From Thermococcaceae archaeon (GTDB taxonomy: Archaea > Methanobacteriota_B > Thermococci > Thermococcales > Thermococcaceae): 5,165 bases of DNA. The notes beneath the pieces were generated by a model. That model was not told the origin of the DNA. It worked only from the letters and a program-made list of their open reading frames with translations, and searched no databases. The stretch is from assembly GCA_026986455.1 (NCBI GenBank), contig JALSON010000031.1, positions 1-5,165 of the forward strand, given 5' to 3'. Within the stretch, counting starts at the first letter, position 1, and every line of letters begins with the position of its first letter. This document shows, piece by piece, positions 4,262 to 5,165 of this stretch. The translations under genes were made by a program, and so were the position numbers.

Positions 4262-5165
4262 CCTCCACCCTGTCGCCTTTCAGATAGCCCTCGCTGTTTT
4301 CAGGAATGGCAATGTATCCATTGCTCCTGACCAGCGCGCTTATGATTCCGCTCCCCCTTTTTCTTATCGGCCTTGCCTTCCCGTCCTCATACCAGACCTT
4401 GACGAACTCGTACCTGCCCAGCTGTGAGGGAACCTTATCCATCAGCTCGGCGTTTACGGTTACGGGTTTGAATCTGGCTCCGGCAAGCTTCGCCAGTGCA
4501 TATTTGACAAAAAGGTGGAACTGGGCAAATACCGCGGCGGGATAGCCGCTCATGACAAAAACCCTCTCCCCGTAGCCTATCGGCCGTCCGGGCTTTATCG
4601 TCGTTCCGTGGAAGAGCAGCCTGACAGCGCGGTGTGCAAGGTCTCTATCCCCGAACGCTGAGCCCCCGGTAATCAGAACAAGATCATTTTCGGCTCTGGC
4701 CTTCTCTATGGCCTCCCGTATATCTTCCATCCTGTCCCGGATGACACCGTAAAACACCGGCTCTCCAAAATACTGCCTGACAAGTCCCCAAAGCAGGGCT
4801 GAATTGCTCTCCAGTATTTTGCCATCCTTCAGGGCCCTCTCATCGAATTCCTCAATGAGCTCATCCCCTGTGATTATTATTCCCGCCCGGGGCTTTCTCC
4901 TAACCTTCACGGTCTTAAAACCGAGGCTCTTCAGCAGAGCCAGGTCCTGAGGCCTCAGAATCTGCCCCTTTTCCAGAACAGTCTCGCCCTTCCTGACGTC
5001 CTCCCCTGCAAATGCCACATTCTGACCCGGCGCCACTGGCCTGAGGACTCTAATGATACCCCCCTCGCGCTCGGCCATTTCCTGCATTACAACGGCGTTC
5101 GCTCCTTCGGGCAACTTTGCCCCTGTCATTAGCTTTACCGCTGTTCCGGGCTCGACCTTTGCTTT
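4248..5165 (-). CDS. moeA: Molybdopterin molybdenumtransferase MoeA (5' end outside window)
   Basis: The visible 305 residues are the C-terminal three quarters of an approximately 400-residue protein; the frame stays open to the window edge, so the start lies beyond. MoeA inserts molybdate (or tungstate) into adenylated molybdopterin, the last step of molybdenum/tungsten cofactor synthesis, in the cytosol. Counting from the edge: VKLMTGAKLPEGANAVVMQE (10-29) is the family signature of the central domain; GIIITGDELIEE (95-106) begins the MoCF-binding domain; GGSAFGDRD (167-175) and KPGRP followed by SGYPAA (191-211) are its active-site loops; the last 75 residues are the beta-barrel domain IV. 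The usual GGVSxGDxD and PGNPVS motifs are altered here. Archaea commonly carry two MoeA paralogues, perhaps divided between Mo and W. It is convergent with the small gene and overlaps it by 14 bp. Confidence 0.92.
   Translation of the reverse strand, partial: KAKVEPGTAVKLMTGAKLPEGANAVVMQEMAEREGGIIRVLRPVAPGQNVAFAGEDVRKGETVLEKGQILRPQDLALLKSLGFKTVKVRRKPRAGIIITGDELIEEFDERALKDGKILESNSALLWGLVRQYFGEPVFYGVIRDRMEDIREAIEKARAENDLVLITGGSAFGDRDLAHRAVRLLFHGTTIKPGRPIGYGERVFVMSGYPAAVFAQFHLFVKYALAKLAGARFKPVTVNAELMDKVPSQLGRYEFVKVWYEDGKARPIRKRGSGIISALVRSNGYIAIPENSEGYLKGDRVEVILY

Overview
The window looks like a piece of a (hyper)thermophilic archaeal chromosome, most plausibly from the Archaeoglobales or close relatives. 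Reasons: archaeal TATA-type promoters about 25 nt upstream of starts, a leaderless gene start, a DUF835 membrane protein, PaaK/F390-synthetase-like adenylating enzymes, an archaeal MoeA, and a very GC-rich structured guide RNA standing out from protein genes of more ordinary base composition. The species assignment is inference from gene content only.

Layout. (i) 1-158: the left edge carries three hairpins and, on the minus strand, 17 codons resembling the beginning of an IS200/IS605-family TnpB. A strong ribosome-binding sequence is present, but ACG stands where the start codon should be. This is probably the end of an insertion sequence that continues beyond the window. (ii) 159-1442 (minus): a complete PaaK-like acyl-CoA ligase/adenylate-forming enzyme. 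(iii) 1443-1561: a compact divergent promoter region. (iv) 1562-2614 (plus): a divergent paralogue of the same fold that lacks the C-terminal domain with the catalytic lysine. It overlaps by 4 bp with (v) 2611-3702 (plus): a seven-helix membrane protein ending in a cytosolic DUF835 domain. (vi) 3711-3954 (plus): a TATA box followed by three consecutive H/ACA hairpins. Each has its ACA (or ATA) box exactly 15 nt below the upper stem. Hairpins 2 and 3 have pockets complementary to conserved 23S rRNA peptidyl-transferase and helix-69 sequences. (vii) 3969-4020: an unusually long near-perfect inverted repeat, just before the promoter of (viii) a small charged protein of 64 residues (4067-4261). 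Its end overlaps convergently with (ix) 4248-5165 (minus): moeA, truncated at its 5' end by the window edge.

How the parts may work together. The divergent ligase pair plus the membrane DUF835 protein form one neighbourhood: an intact adenylating enzyme, a stripped-down paralogue, and a membrane protein translationally coupled to the paralogue. This suggests a membrane-linked sensing or modification module of unknown chemistry. The H/ACA RNA is an independent housekeeping unit that probably directs pseudouridylation of rRNA. MoeA serves molybdenum/tungsten cofactor synthesis.
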